Assembly (NCBI GenBank): GCA_030247915.1
Contig: JAPDRQ010000029.1
Span: 1-64,000, forward strand
Source of the DNA: Neophaeococcomyces mojaviensis
Lineage: Eukaryota; Ascomycota; Eurotiomycetes; Chaetothyriales
Reading direction: 5' to 3'
Length of the DNA: 64,000 nt
Each line of letters opens with the position of its first letter. Position 1 is the first letter of the stretch. Below are positions 1-10,700 of the stretch, in pieces. The translations under genes and the position numbers were made by a program. The notes beneath the pieces were generated by a model. That model made no database searches, was not told the DNA's origin, and saw only the letters and a list, made by a program, of their open reading frames with translations.

Positions 1-96
1 ATGAAATGAGCAACAGATTTGTAACAGAACACTATTCAAACCTTCACTCAGCTACGGATCACACTCGAATTCGTGCCTGTATTGTTTCAATTTCCC

Positions 97-990
97 TCAT
101 AGCTTACTGTCCCTCCACTGCGGACCCCGTTTCTCCACAAAAGCAAGCACTCCCTCCCTAATATTCTCCCCTGCTGCTAATTTCTCACTCCACAACAAAT
201 CCTGCACCCTCGTCGCGTTCTCTACACTCCCATCTTCCCAACCGGCATTAATCCCCGCCTTACTTATAATCACACTATCGGGACTGTTCCCCGCGACCAT
301 CTCAGCCAACTCCAATGCCTTCTTCACCACCGGCCTACCCACCACATCCTCGACCCTCTCCGACTTCAAATCCGCATGATCCTCCGTGACATAATTAACG
401 AATCCCCACTTCTCGCCCTCCACAGCCGTCAGCGCACGCCCCGTCAACGCCATCTCCATAGCCCTCATGCGGCCGACCGTCCTCACGATCCTCGGCAACG
501 CGCCCGCCGCCGCGACAACACCCCTCTTCACCTCGGGCAATGAGAACGTCGCACTGCGACACGCAACGACCATATCGAGGTTCGCGACCGCTTCCATGCC
601 GCCGCCAAACGCGACGCCGTTCACCGCGCCAATCACTGGCTTCTTGCCCGTCCGCCGCGACAGGCCCGCGAAGCCGCCACCGGGCATCGGCTGTCGGACG
701 CTGGGCTTGCCGGCGGCCCGCGCCGCGTTATGCTGGTTCCATTCCTTGAGGTCGGCACCCGCGCAGAAGGCCCGTCCCAGCCCGGTCACGATCGCGACGC
801 GCAGCGACGGCTCGTTGTCGAACCACGTCAGCAGGAGGTGCATGTCATGATGGACGCTGGACGGGATGCTGTTGAGGTGGCGTGGTCGGTTGAAGATGAT
901 TAGGATGGTGTATGGTTGTGGAAACTGGAGGATGGCGTAGGTCTGGGGTGGGGGTTTGGTGTGGAGCGTGGAGGGGAGGGATGTGGACAT
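97..990 (-). CDS. Enoyl-CoA hydratase/isomerase (crotonase) family protein, predicted peroxisomal
   Basis: Single-exon gene, 297 aa, the usual size of a crotonase monomer. The fold signature is clear. A FCAGADLKE oxyanion-hole segment lies near residue 75 and a second glycine-rich segment, NGVAFGGGMEA, near residue 125. A following LPEVKRG segment supplies the position of the second catalytic Glu. Both Glu positions of true hydratases (GGGxE and PE) are present, so hydratase activity is plausible, but the acyl-CoA substrate cannot be read from sequence. The last three residues are SKL, a canonical PTS1, so import into peroxisomes is expected. That fits a role in fatty-acid or branched-chain side pathways. 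The start is the first ATG of the frame, with T/C-rich sequence upstream on the minus strand. No gene partner lies beside it. Family call is firm; exact reaction is open. Confidence 0.93.
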   Translation of the reverse strand: MSTSLPSTLHTKPPPQTYAILQFPQPYTILIIFNRPRHLNSIPSSVHHDMHLLLTWFDNEPSLRVAIVTGLGRAFCAGADLKEWNQHNAARAAGKPSVRQPMPGGGFAGLSRRTGKKPVIGAVNGVAFGGGMEAVANLDMVVACRSATFSLPEVKRGVVAAAGALPRIVRTVGRMRAMEMALTGRALTAVEGEKWGFVNYVTEDHADLKSERVEDVVGRPVVKKALELAEMVAGNSPDSVIISKAGINAGWEDGSVENATRVQDLLWSEKLAAGENIREGVLAFVEKRGPQWRDSKL

Positions 991-3900
991 TTTGTAAAGT
1001 TTTGGATGTCTCTTTTTTCGGTGAGGTTCAAAACTGGACTACTCTATGCTAGAATCGCGGGATGAATGTCAAGGAGAATCAAGCGTGTGGGAACGGTTGT
1101 TCAGGAAACGAGTAGCTTAGGACACACAGAAGCAGTGATCAATTTACAGGAATCTCAGGCGTGGCAGTGGAACAGGTAGGTTGGGTTGTTCTCGTTGCTG
1201 CCTCCTCCAGGTGTGTTGTCAATTGAGTCCTGGCTGTACAGAGTACAGCTTGCTGTGATCCTCGGAGTCAATTAAAGACACCACTACGAACCTCGGCATG
1301 CCGTAACCATGCAGACAGCGGAAATGTAATTCACTAATCTACAACAGGAATAGTGTAAAGGAGGTGAGGTTGCGGTTTTCTTGTGGCGGAAATTGATAAT
1401 CGTACGTAAAGGCCTCGCTTGTGAATGACGAAATTCTTTGCCCACCAAAATTCTTAATCTAACACTACAACCTTCATGTCGGTGCATCAATTTCGTGGGC
1501 GGTGAAATTCAAAACTCCCTCTGCTGTTTGTTCTCAGCCGACAATAATATGTCCGTCCCGGTTGCACCCAACCAAGCATGCTGTTTCCCCGATGCGTGCC
1601 ATTAGGTGAGACGAACGACACTAGGGGTTGAACCTCAACACCTAGTTCCGGCTGGTGCAATTTTTGGACGGTGAAACTAAACGTTTAGTTTGCAGATCGC
1701 TGTTCTTACTGTTTGTGCTCAGAAGGTGCCTAAAGTTGTCATCACGACTGGGATCCACCATGCCATTTGCCGCGTTTACTCAGGCTCTTTGAATTGATAT
1801 GCACCAAGCCGAGTGCATGGGTTGACTCCTTCGGTGGCTCCGAGATCATTATCTCATCTGCTGGGTCTAAGTGCCGCTTTCGTGGTTGATGCCCTTCTGT
1901 TCTTGTCATGGCAACTGTAAGGAGTCATTTTAGGCTGGAGATGCTAGCGAATGCTCATTTTCAGGCTTGCGACCTAGCAATTTAGTCTGGCTCCGATCAA
2001 CTGCTAGATGCAACGCATAGGCATGAAGTTGACAATAGCCATATATGGTGAAAATATCCTGTGCTCTGCCACCAGGGGGACTGGGCTTTGCGACCAAGCA
2101 TGTGGAAGGGGCGAGAAAGGTTGTGTCAAAGTTCGCCGCCGGTCACGCAGATGCGCGCTCGTTGTCATATCTCCTACTAATGGCGTCAACAGTTACCAAC
2201 TTCCGCGAGTGAAGCTTGATGCAACAGTCCAACTAGACATGATGACTGGCGAAAGGCTTGAATCATGCATAGTGTAAACTATTTTCGGGATAACAACCAG
2301 ATGTGGAATTGTGCATTGTGGATGACTTGGGCGTGAGTATGGCAAAATGGTTGTCATCATTGCCTGAATGTTCGTCAAGGTTGCCACCTCCGAAGCTGCT
2401 TCTGTTACTGGCAGGTAAGCCTTTGAAAAGACTAATGATGGAGCAGTGTAACGGCATTATCGGGACTCTGGAATCGAAGTTGATCGCTCTGTTTGACACG
2501 AAGCGTCAATCCAATCCCCGTCTTCAGTGATGAGGGCTGTGTCCAGGTGTGTGGTCTGTAGATCAAGGCTTCCGCAGAGAGGGAGCGATCCACAGTGATA
2601 TCCTTGTGGGATGATGTTAGCACCTCGTGTCACCGATATTTACAGCGAAGGTAACTGACGTACATGCATTGAAGTGCAGACGTGTTGCTCAGCTTTCCGA
2701 ATACATCTCAGATATCCACAGGCTAGGATTCAGCTGACTCCTCTCATGATGCTCATCAACAGGTACTTTGTTACCTGGGCCCGTACGGATGAGTCTCGCA
2801 CGGACATCCCCTTGACTAGCACACAGTATGTTCACACCCATGCTTATGGATGCCATCAGCATGAGCGGTCAGGAACTGTTGCTCGAATCAGAATGCTTTA
2901 CACTTTATCCCGGAAGGGAATAGTTATTCACATCTTTGGAACCTGCTTTGCTAGAGTAAAAAAGCTGTTATAACCTTGAAGATCGCCATCAAGCTGGGGC
3001 CAGTTTGTCCTGTAATGGGCCAGCCCCTTTTGCATTTTGGCGGTTGTTATAGATTTTCGACGACCAATCTCGAATGACAAAAGCTTACGCCAGATCAGGT
3101 CTAGTGGTTAGGTCGGATTAGTCACGAGTAAATCCACCACGACGAGGTGATCATCGGCCCCGAGAGCAGTCGTTGAGGTAGAATAGTAGTTGCGCTGGAT
3201 AGAGCACTGAATTAACTCTTCAGAACTAGCCCCGTACTTGAATCGCTGTCCCAGATAGGTAGTGGGAGATGATACAATCTGGTTCCGCTTGCCGCAATGC
3301 CCACAATATTTCCGATCAATGCGCCGTAGGTGCCTTGTAGTCAGCGAACACGCACATAAAACAGTGATATTGACTTTGGTAAATGAGAAGCAAAAGTACC
3401 AGTTTGCTATGAGAGTCCAGATGCATTCTGTAGGTATTGATGCTGCAAGGCAACCTTGAAAGCACGTGTATGCATGCAGAGGCTTCATCCAAACTGTCGA
3501 ACGAGAGTATGTTTTATGGATAACTTTGCTTAATGCTGACAGCAAGACGGAAATTGAAAATGGAGATGTGCGAATCGGATTTCTCCCGGCCCTATCCACG
3601 GTCACGTGCGTAGCTGTTGTCTAATCAAGGGCTTTAGGCCGCCAACTCAATACCTAGGACACGCCACGCGACTGTAGCATCGTAGTTGCTCTCACAATCT
3701 GATATGCTTAGACTTTCCGAACCGCAGAGAAGCAATTACAATCAAGGAGGAAGGCTGCGGTGGACTATTCGAGAACGTGCATGTCATTCATGACATAGCG
3801 TCTATGCATTTAGCTGACAAATTCCTAACATCATCAAAGTCGTAAATGCCCGATCGAGGGCGTATACTGAAGCGAACGGCGACTCCACATCACCACAGCC

Positions 3901-4125
3901 CTCAAGGCTTGATATTGGAGCCTTCTCTAGCCCAAGCGATCCTGTACCTGCCTCCATCTAACACAATGCGCTAAACTCCAGAAAATTCAAGAATGGGTTA
4001 AGACCAATCACTCAAGCTCATGGTCGCACCAACTAAGTTTTCCATCTTAAAGTTGAGATGTGCGTGGTAGCAGCCTGCAGGAGGCAAATGGATAGATCGT
4101 TGAGCACCACTCATCGTTGCCCGCC
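991..4125. other. Gene-poor intergenic stretch
   Basis: About 3.1 kb between the crotonase promoter and the 3' end of the next gene. Several open frames of 60-165 codons occur (for example minus-strand 3605-3108), but none has a recognisable domain, convincing splice partners or conserved motifs. No long direct or inverted repeat or transposase remnant was recognised by eye. The right half of the crotonase-proximal part should hold that gene's promoter. Confidence 0.5.
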
Positions 4126-5233
4126 TTAATTGCCCGTTGTGCTGGGAGGACTATCCCAGTGCTTGAGCAGTTGCCGCAAGGCGTTGGACCACTCGGCAAC
4201 ACATGCAGTGATGAACTTCCGGGCGTCATCTGCTGTTGGTTGTCGATCGCCCCATGTGCTGCGCTTCGACGCTAGCGCTCTTGCGTATTTCAGGATCAGG
4301 TTCCTGTTACATCGTAAGTAAAAAATATCCTTTGTTGAGGCTAGCATGCTCACTCTTGCTCAATCTTCACAAGCACAAGCCAACAATAATTCCAGCTTCG
4401 CACACTGGCGGGATCATTCACTACTAGTGCTTTTCCCTCGTCTAGACATTCAGAACTGAATGGAATGGTCTTGGTGAGGCCGCGCAGCTCATTGAGAAGG
4501 TTGTTTGAGTTGACATAATGTGCCCACGCCGACGTCATTGGCTCAGTGACTTCTTCTGAGTTGAGATAAGCAAATATCTTTTCGATACGGCGCAGTTCAG
4601 TAATTGTGTTGACTTTATGTGTTCGCAAAGAATTAATCAACTGATCTTTGTTGTTCTTGATCTTGTTAGCAACGGTCTAAAGAGAGTTGAGTGCACAAAT
4701 AGAAGTAAAGAAGTAGGAAAAGCAATTTAAAGGACTCGTTCGAAGACTGAAACTCGTAATGAAAGACATAGGAAAGGGAAGGAAGAGGGTGGGGTGAAAA
4801 TCACACGCGAGGACAAAGGAAATATTACAAAAATAAAACCGGGACTAACTTGGCTCATGGATCGTGCTTGATCTGCTGGTGACTCTGAGGACATGAGCTG
4901 GTATTGCGCTGATGTTTTGTTGCCTTGCGACGACGAATGGCGTGACATGGCTGAAAGTGCTGCAAGTTCGAATGATGAGGGATACAGGTAAGGTTGCTCA
5001 AAATTGGTAGGAATGGTACTCTTTGGAATTTGGTAATGGACAACTCCAGAGAAAGTCTGAGGCAATGATGCTTGAGGATTTGTTAAGGGGGATGAAGGTG
5101 TTCGAGGACGAAGCTCCTCACTAATATATGCATTGTTTGTATGACTCGAGGCAATTCCAGTTTTCGAAGTGGTCTGCGTTGATGTACGTAGTGATACTAG
5201 CGGCTGCTCCCAAATGGCCTCCTTCCAATCCAT
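4126..5233 (-). CDS. Unassigned conserved-looking fungal protein, three exons
   Basis: Reconstructed as exons 5233-4850, 4676-4354 and 4303-4126, giving about 294 aa. Exon 1 ends in CAA before a GTTAGT donor. Exon 2 follows a CTCTCTTTAG acceptor and ends at a GTGAGC donor. Exon 3 follows a GTAACAG acceptor, 50 bp downstream. All three join without frame disruption, which supports the model. The N-terminal 120 residues are Ser/Thr/Pro-rich and probably disordered. The C-terminal 165 residues look helical and folded, with charged segments such as KIKNNKDQLINSLR and a WGDRQPTADDARKF stretch. No known domain, signal peptide or membrane segment was recognised. A role cannot be assigned. It could alternatively be read with a different first intron, since exon 1 stays open beyond the chosen donor. 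Confidence 0.6.
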
Positions 5234-6447
5234 GGCATCGATAGCAGACTAAGCGGTGATAGTGCTGCAGTATGTGACCATGACAGTTGAGAATGAATGT
5301 GGAGCTGCTGAAGCGATGACGATGAGAACAAAAGGACCGTGGCGCTAGTGGGAAAGAATGCAGTGTTTGTCAGGCGACAGGTGGGTGTTTTGCTAAATTG
5401 AAATCGACAATAATGCCGAGCCCAAGGTAAGATGCAGTGTTGAAGCTATACAGAAAGTTCAAAATGTTCAACGGGGGTTCGGGAGTTGGCGAACGAGTCG
5501 CAAAGTGGATGGCTTATGGTCCAAGACCTTGAAAAGTGCCAAGGTTCTCTTGTCATGGCGATGTTGCATAGACCTTGGAATGATAGGAATAACCCCGTAT
5601 GATGCAGTAGCCCGCAGCTGCGGGTGCGGACTTACCGCTAGTTCCTCGTGGCGAAACAGTCTCCTCGGTACCTAAGCCATGGTCTACCGTTCTCCTGCCT
5701 GCGCCAATGCCACGTGAGATTGAGCCCGCGAAAAGCCAATATCGAGGTGGGAGAGGGCCTGAAATTATGTGGCGGAAGGCGATACACCTATCAGCTTGTT
5801 CGGGTGGTGCCGGAATTGGTAAAAGAGATTCAAGAAAACCACACCCGTCGGAGCCAATCACGAGACGGCATAAATCGTAGAACTGTAACGCTTTGGGTTT
5901 ATGGTAGTGGATTTGCGATATAAACTTGATGGAATTTTTGGTTCCCCAGTGGCTGTCCTCCAAACCTTTCTTATGTAAGATGGCAATGTCCTGCTTTGGG
6001 CCAAAGCTTTTCCTAAAAGGGGAAAGACTGAGGCTCTGGTGGAAGTATGTTACTGTTTCGGCGAAAGTGTGGCTCAGCCGCTCGATTTGGAAAGTGCTGG
6101 CCTTTTCTGTTGCCCATTTCACCACTTCGTTTATCCTTTGCGAAAAGTAAGTCTCCAGTAATTACCTCAGTAGGAAACAGTGAAATGTCCCAAACTTTCG
6201 AGACGTTTGTACTGGTTTTCTGCTTCATCACTTTCGATGGCCAAGTTCACTGCTAGGGTAAAGGCGGTAGGACATTTGAGATGGACCCGTGAACCGACCG
6301 AAAGGTGTTTTCTTGCTTCGTGGTTTCCAGAACTCACTTCCGAATGTGGCCCCAAACAGCCGTCCAGCCCTAGCATGACTCTTGAGAAGCTGATGACAGC
6401 GCGTTGTATGTGGAGCAAGTGATTGCGGGCAAAGGTGAATTATGATT
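5234..6447. other. Intergenic region, promoter of the unassigned gene and 3' flank of the Mso1-like gene
   Basis: About 1.2 kb. A minus-strand frame of 190 codons (6125-5553) and two shorter plus-strand frames overlap here, with no recognisable domain and low-complexity or random-looking composition. I treat them as chance frames. The stretch next to 5233 should hold the promoter of the three-exon gene. Confidence 0.4.
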
Positions 6448-7332
6448 TCATCTTCCATAACCTCCAGATCGTTGCTGATGTGATTGATTGCCGTATCCGG
6501 ATGTGGGTGCGTCATACCCCCCCGAAGCACCATACTGGTTGCTGTCGTTCGCCCAAGGCTGCGAGGCAGACAGATGCGGACTTCCCCCACCGCTACTATA
6601 TTGTCGATCGTAGCCGCCCTGACTTGTGTAGGAGCCTTGGGATGTGTTAGCCGGGCTGCTTCTCCCGCTATTGCTTCCTTGTAATCTTGCACGCAAACGA
6701 TCACGCGATCCAACGACTGGCGGGGGTGTTTGTGCGGGTTGGACGTTTTGATAACTACCAACTCTCTGGCTTGGTAATGGTCTTGCATGAGAAGCAGTCG
6801 GTTCTGAGCTATCTTGACGGCCTCCTGAATCAGATGACCTCAGAGATTGGGGCGTTGGACGAGGTGCTCGTAGGCTTTGTGCTTGTGGTGCAGTTTGTGC
6901 GGGACCAGAGTCCCAAAGATCGCTCAATCCGCCTCTTCCGACCGAGTTTCCACGACTGTGAGGCATGCCCGCGTTGTTCCCATACTGATTAGGGTACACA
7001 TTACCATACTGTCCAAGGGGCGGCGGTTGGGCAGCCGGTGTTACTGCTGGCTTTCGTGGGTCTGGCGGTAACCATTCAGGAAAGGGCCTGCCTTTCTCTA
7101 TGTAGTAAGCTCGCAGGACATTGGACACATGAGAGCAGTCCTCATTATCAGGATCATCTTCTTCATTGTCTCGGGTCAGGGCAGTCCGAAGTCCAGCTAA
7201 TCGAGACGAGAAAGTCCCCGCCCAGGTCGATGATGACTGCGTCGGTTGTGGGGTTTGGTATTGCTGTTGATATTGTGGGGCTTGAGTGTTGCCGGCACCA
7301 CTGCCAAAGTAGGAGCTCAAGTAGGACGCCAT
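6448..7332 (-). CDS. Mso1-like Sec1-binding exocytosis protein
   Basis: Single exon, 294 aa. The N-terminal ~80 residues match the Mso1 Sec1-binding region. A Trp-x-Gly segment leads into RLAGLRTALTRDNEEDDPDNED, followed by SHVSNVLRAYYIEKGRPFPEWLPPDP, the signature part of this family. Family members bind the SM protein Sec1 and assist SNARE assembly when secretory vesicles fuse with the plasma membrane. The rest (residues 85-294) is Pro/Gln/Ser/Gly-rich, with repeated QYG, GGYD and SYTSQG-type units, and is predicted disordered. No membrane segment is present, so membrane association would be through Sec1/SNAREs. It lies directly downstream of the NEO1-type flippase on the same strand with 410 bp between them. 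That spacing leaves room for its own promoter, including a CACGTG hexamer at 7610-7615. Confidence 0.85.
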   Translation of the reverse strand: MASYLSSYFGSGAGNTQAPQYQQQYQTPQPTQSSSTWAGTFSSRLAGLRTALTRDNEEDDPDNEDCSHVSNVLRAYYIEKGRPFPEWLPPDPRKPAVTPAAQPPPLGQYGNVYPNQYGNNAGMPHSRGNSVGRGGLSDLWDSGPAQTAPQAQSLRAPRPTPQSLRSSDSGGRQDSSEPTASHARPLPSQRVGSYQNVQPAQTPPPVVGSRDRLRARLQGSNSGRSSPANTSQGSYTSQGGYDRQYSSGGGSPHLSASQPWANDSNQYGASGGYDAPTSGYGNQSHQQRSGGYGR

Positions 7333-7742
7333 TGCGACAGTGTCGCCTGCAGGTCTCGTCGTTTATAACGAGATTCTCAGGTCGCTAGTCCTCGTCACAG
7401 CAGACTGCGCTGTGAGAGGTATCGATCTCGCGCCGTGAGTGGTCGGCGGAGGGTTAACGAACGAACGAACGAAGGTGTTTTTGAATGCTCGACACGGTCT
7501 GAAGAAGACCGATCAGCCAGGTTTGATGAATAGTTGTCGCTTCAAATATGCCGGTAAGAGTGCATGTGCGTATAGAAAGGTGGGCTGGCCGCGGCCTGGG
7601 CCTGGCCTGCACGTGACTACACAAGGTTGCCTTTAATAGAGCCTTTTCGGCGTGCGATCACAGATGGTTACGAGTGCATGGACACAGGATGAGGACAGGG
7701 CTTCAAATAGGGATATCGTTTCACAATTCTACTCCTACGGCC
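7333..7742. promoter_or_regulatory. Intergenic promoter region of the Mso1-like gene
   Basis: 410 bp separate the start of the Mso1-like gene from the end of the flippase gene. It contains a palindromic CACGTG E-box at 7610-7615 and a short GAAC tetranucleotide tract around 7456-7472. Promoter function is inferred from position only. Confidence 0.45.
7456..7472. repeat. Short (AACG/GAAC)n tetranucleotide tract
   Basis: About four tandem copies of an ACGA/GAAC unit are visible just upstream of the Mso1-like gene, in its presumed promoter or 5' UTR. Such tracts are prone to length change. Confidence 0.8.
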
Positions 7743-10700
7743 TCATATGCCTTGTACTTTGCGATAGTTTGGAGGTTTCCAAGTCCTTCCAATCAACTTT
7801 CCACTCCATACAGGCACGAGGCTGATTGCAGCAACAGCTGCCACTCTCCATACCCAACTCAAACTCGCCACATATGCAAGATCAAAGTAATCGCCCAAGA
7901 ATGGTACACTCGCTGCATATAGCGCTGCAGTCCCCACAATGCTCACAATCATGATCGGGTGCCAGGTCGTGACCGAGACGGCAACCATGATGAGCTCATT
8001 GAATACCAATACCGTAAAGCTGACACTCAGCATCCGAGGACCATCGACCGCCCCCACCAGCAATTGTGACAGACCTTGAATCACGATACCTTGATAAATG
8101 GAAACTAGCACCCACGTAAAAAAGGTCTTGTAGCTTAGACTCTGCCCCGTTTTGAGCTCTTTGTAGAGTTCTGGATAGAGGTTTGCTAACTTCTCGTCCA
8201 CATCTCGATCTAACACAAGGGAGAACACCGGCGCCATAGTGTACACAGTGGCATAACCAACAAGCAACCAATCCTTGAACAAACCTTTTGGATCAAAATG
8301 CCCCGCAATGTTGTACATAGTTTGACACACGCTAATGATGAGACCTCGATGAATGATAAATTGCGCCAGCTTGGCCGATCGCTTGTAGCTGTTTCGACCA
8401 TGCCATACAAGGAGTTTTGTGAGGTGGCAGAATTGTGTGACGCTGAAATCTGCTGCTAGCGATGCTTGTCGACCTTCCTTTCCGACGATACCAATGCCGA
8501 CATCTGCGGCTTGGATCATGCTCACATCGTTGCCACCGTCGCCGATACAGCAGACTCGCTTCTTGGTGTGTTTCCGGATGAGGTTGGCCACTTCCGCTTT
8601 CTGCGTGGGTGAGCATCGGCAGGCAATTACTGCCGGCAGGGTCACAGCGACAGAGATAAATTGTTGTCGTAGATGCGAGAGCATGATGGAGAGTGACTCG
8701 CCATCGATGAGCATGCACGAATCTGGTCGATTCCGGATTGTGTCAAGCGCATCCTGAGCTTGCGCCTTGGTTGCCATTTTCGCAATCGTAGCGATGTGTT
8801 GGCCTCGTCCAACAAGGCGAGCGGAGATAGCTACGCATCTTGCTGTTTCAACTTTGTCTCCTGTCAGCATCCAGATCTTCACTCCAGCGTTGCGAAGCAG
8901 CTCAAGAGACGGTTTGACATCCTTCTGCAACCGATCTTCCACACCAGTGACACCTAGCAGTTCAAGTTCATGCTCCAGGTGAGCTTTAACAACAGAAGCC
9001 ATGCCGGCATCTCGGTCACGAAGCGACAATGACGCTTCATGGTATACAACTGCAAACGCATCGTATTGCTGCTGAGATAGTTTCTTGCGACCGACCACTA
9101 ACGTTCGGAGCCCTTCTCGGGCCATGTTGGCAGTCTCTTCGTTTAGCCAATCGTTGGTAGCAACGATAGAAGACATGACCGTGTCAGCACCTTTTTGAAA
9201 GAATAGGAGGTCATCTGACACAAGATACTCAGGAAGGGTCGAGCGCAATCGCACGATGATGCCCATCCGCTTGCTGTCTGAAGTGAAGGGAAAGATATCG
9301 AGTATATTGGCGGTCAGCACTACCTTGTTGGTCGTGGTTGACTGTAGGATAATCTCTTCGCGGGTCCGCCGTTGCAGTCGAAGGCCAACACTTTCCGTGA
9401 ACTCCACGATTGCTATTTCGTCCGGCGAAGATGCCTGGTAAGATGTGATCTGCTCGCCATTGATTTCTTCAGTGGAGGGTGTCACATTGTGGCATAATGC
9501 GAGTGCGACTATCAGATCTCGGACTCGTGTTCCGATTTCTCGGCGACTGCGACCAGTGGGACCTTGAACGAGTCCAACTGGCCTCTGATCGTGCTGTGCA
9601 AATACCTGGTCGATACAGGTGCTGACCTCTTCCATGGCCTCGCCAGCATAAGAGACGGTGCCAACATGAATTTTCTTGAGAGACATCTCGTTCTGGGTCA
9701 AGGTACCTGTTTTGTCAGACAAGAGGTACTCGATGCGACCCAAATCCTCAGGTATGGTACTGGTTCTGACCACTGTATCTGGTATACCTTGGTCATGTTC
9801 GATGAAGTAGGCATACACTGTCTTACCCATGTCTAGGTTGACTCGCAGGCTGATTGGGATAATGGTCGAAAACAGGATGAGGTAGATCATGGTTGCAACG
9901 TACCACGGTTTTTGGTTCGACGGTTCGAAGCCTTCGAGTGCAACCAAAATGATAGAGAGACTCAAGGTCATTACACAGAGGATTTTAGTCAAAGTATTGA
10001 TCTCCATCTCTAGCAATCCTGTTTTTGACCTTGAAGGACTGGTCGATAATGCAGATCTGGTTTGATTACCAGTGTAGATGATAGCAGCCAGAGTGGTGGT
10101 ATTCGAGGCTAGGACCGTATTAGCCCAGGCAGTGTTGTCGATCCCCAAAGGCACAGAACTTGCGCCTGGCACATCCTGATTGTTCTGATTCACCACGCCA
10201 CTATCCTGCAGGTCATCGTCCTCTACTTTCGCAACGTGCGGGTCGTAAATGGTAGTGGTGGGGGCTAACTCCGCTGTGCCAATGAATTCATTGACTTTGT
10301 GGTCTGGAGCACTCGCAATAATTCGCAGTCTTCGCAGATCGGTGATCTCGAGGGTCTGAGATAGCGGACATGGAATACGGAGCTTCCAGTCAGTTTCACC
10401 ATCAAGTTGATCAGTTCTAATGAATGTCTCAGCAGCAGTGCCATCGTCGGCACCTGATTGATGGGAAACAGCCTCGACAATCGCTTCGGCTTGCGTGCTC
10501 TTGATGATGATGACATCGGCCGGCACTCGCTGGTTCTTTTCGAGCTTCAACACGTCGCCCACTTTGAGGTCTCTCGACTTCTTCTGGACCTCCCTTGCAC
10601 CTGTCTGTCTCGGTCGAGTCGTTGCATCTTGGTCGAATTGCAAGACGGTGTACAATTCCGAGTTCGCCTCGGCGTCACGCCTTCGCCTAGCAATATCGTC

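Noticed and set aside
3095..3165. tRNA-like stretch with TCTAGTGGTTAGG
   Set aside because: It resembles a D-arm, but no seven-base anticodon loop, T-arm (GGTTCGA-type box B) or matching acceptor stem follows.
3108..3605. 165-codon minus-strand frame with a CGHCGKRN segment
   Set aside because: Single Cys pair without a second pair or family match; no support as a gene.
5553..6125. 190-codon minus-strand frame
   Set aside because: No domain, no splice partners, random-looking composition; overlaps competing plus-strand frames.
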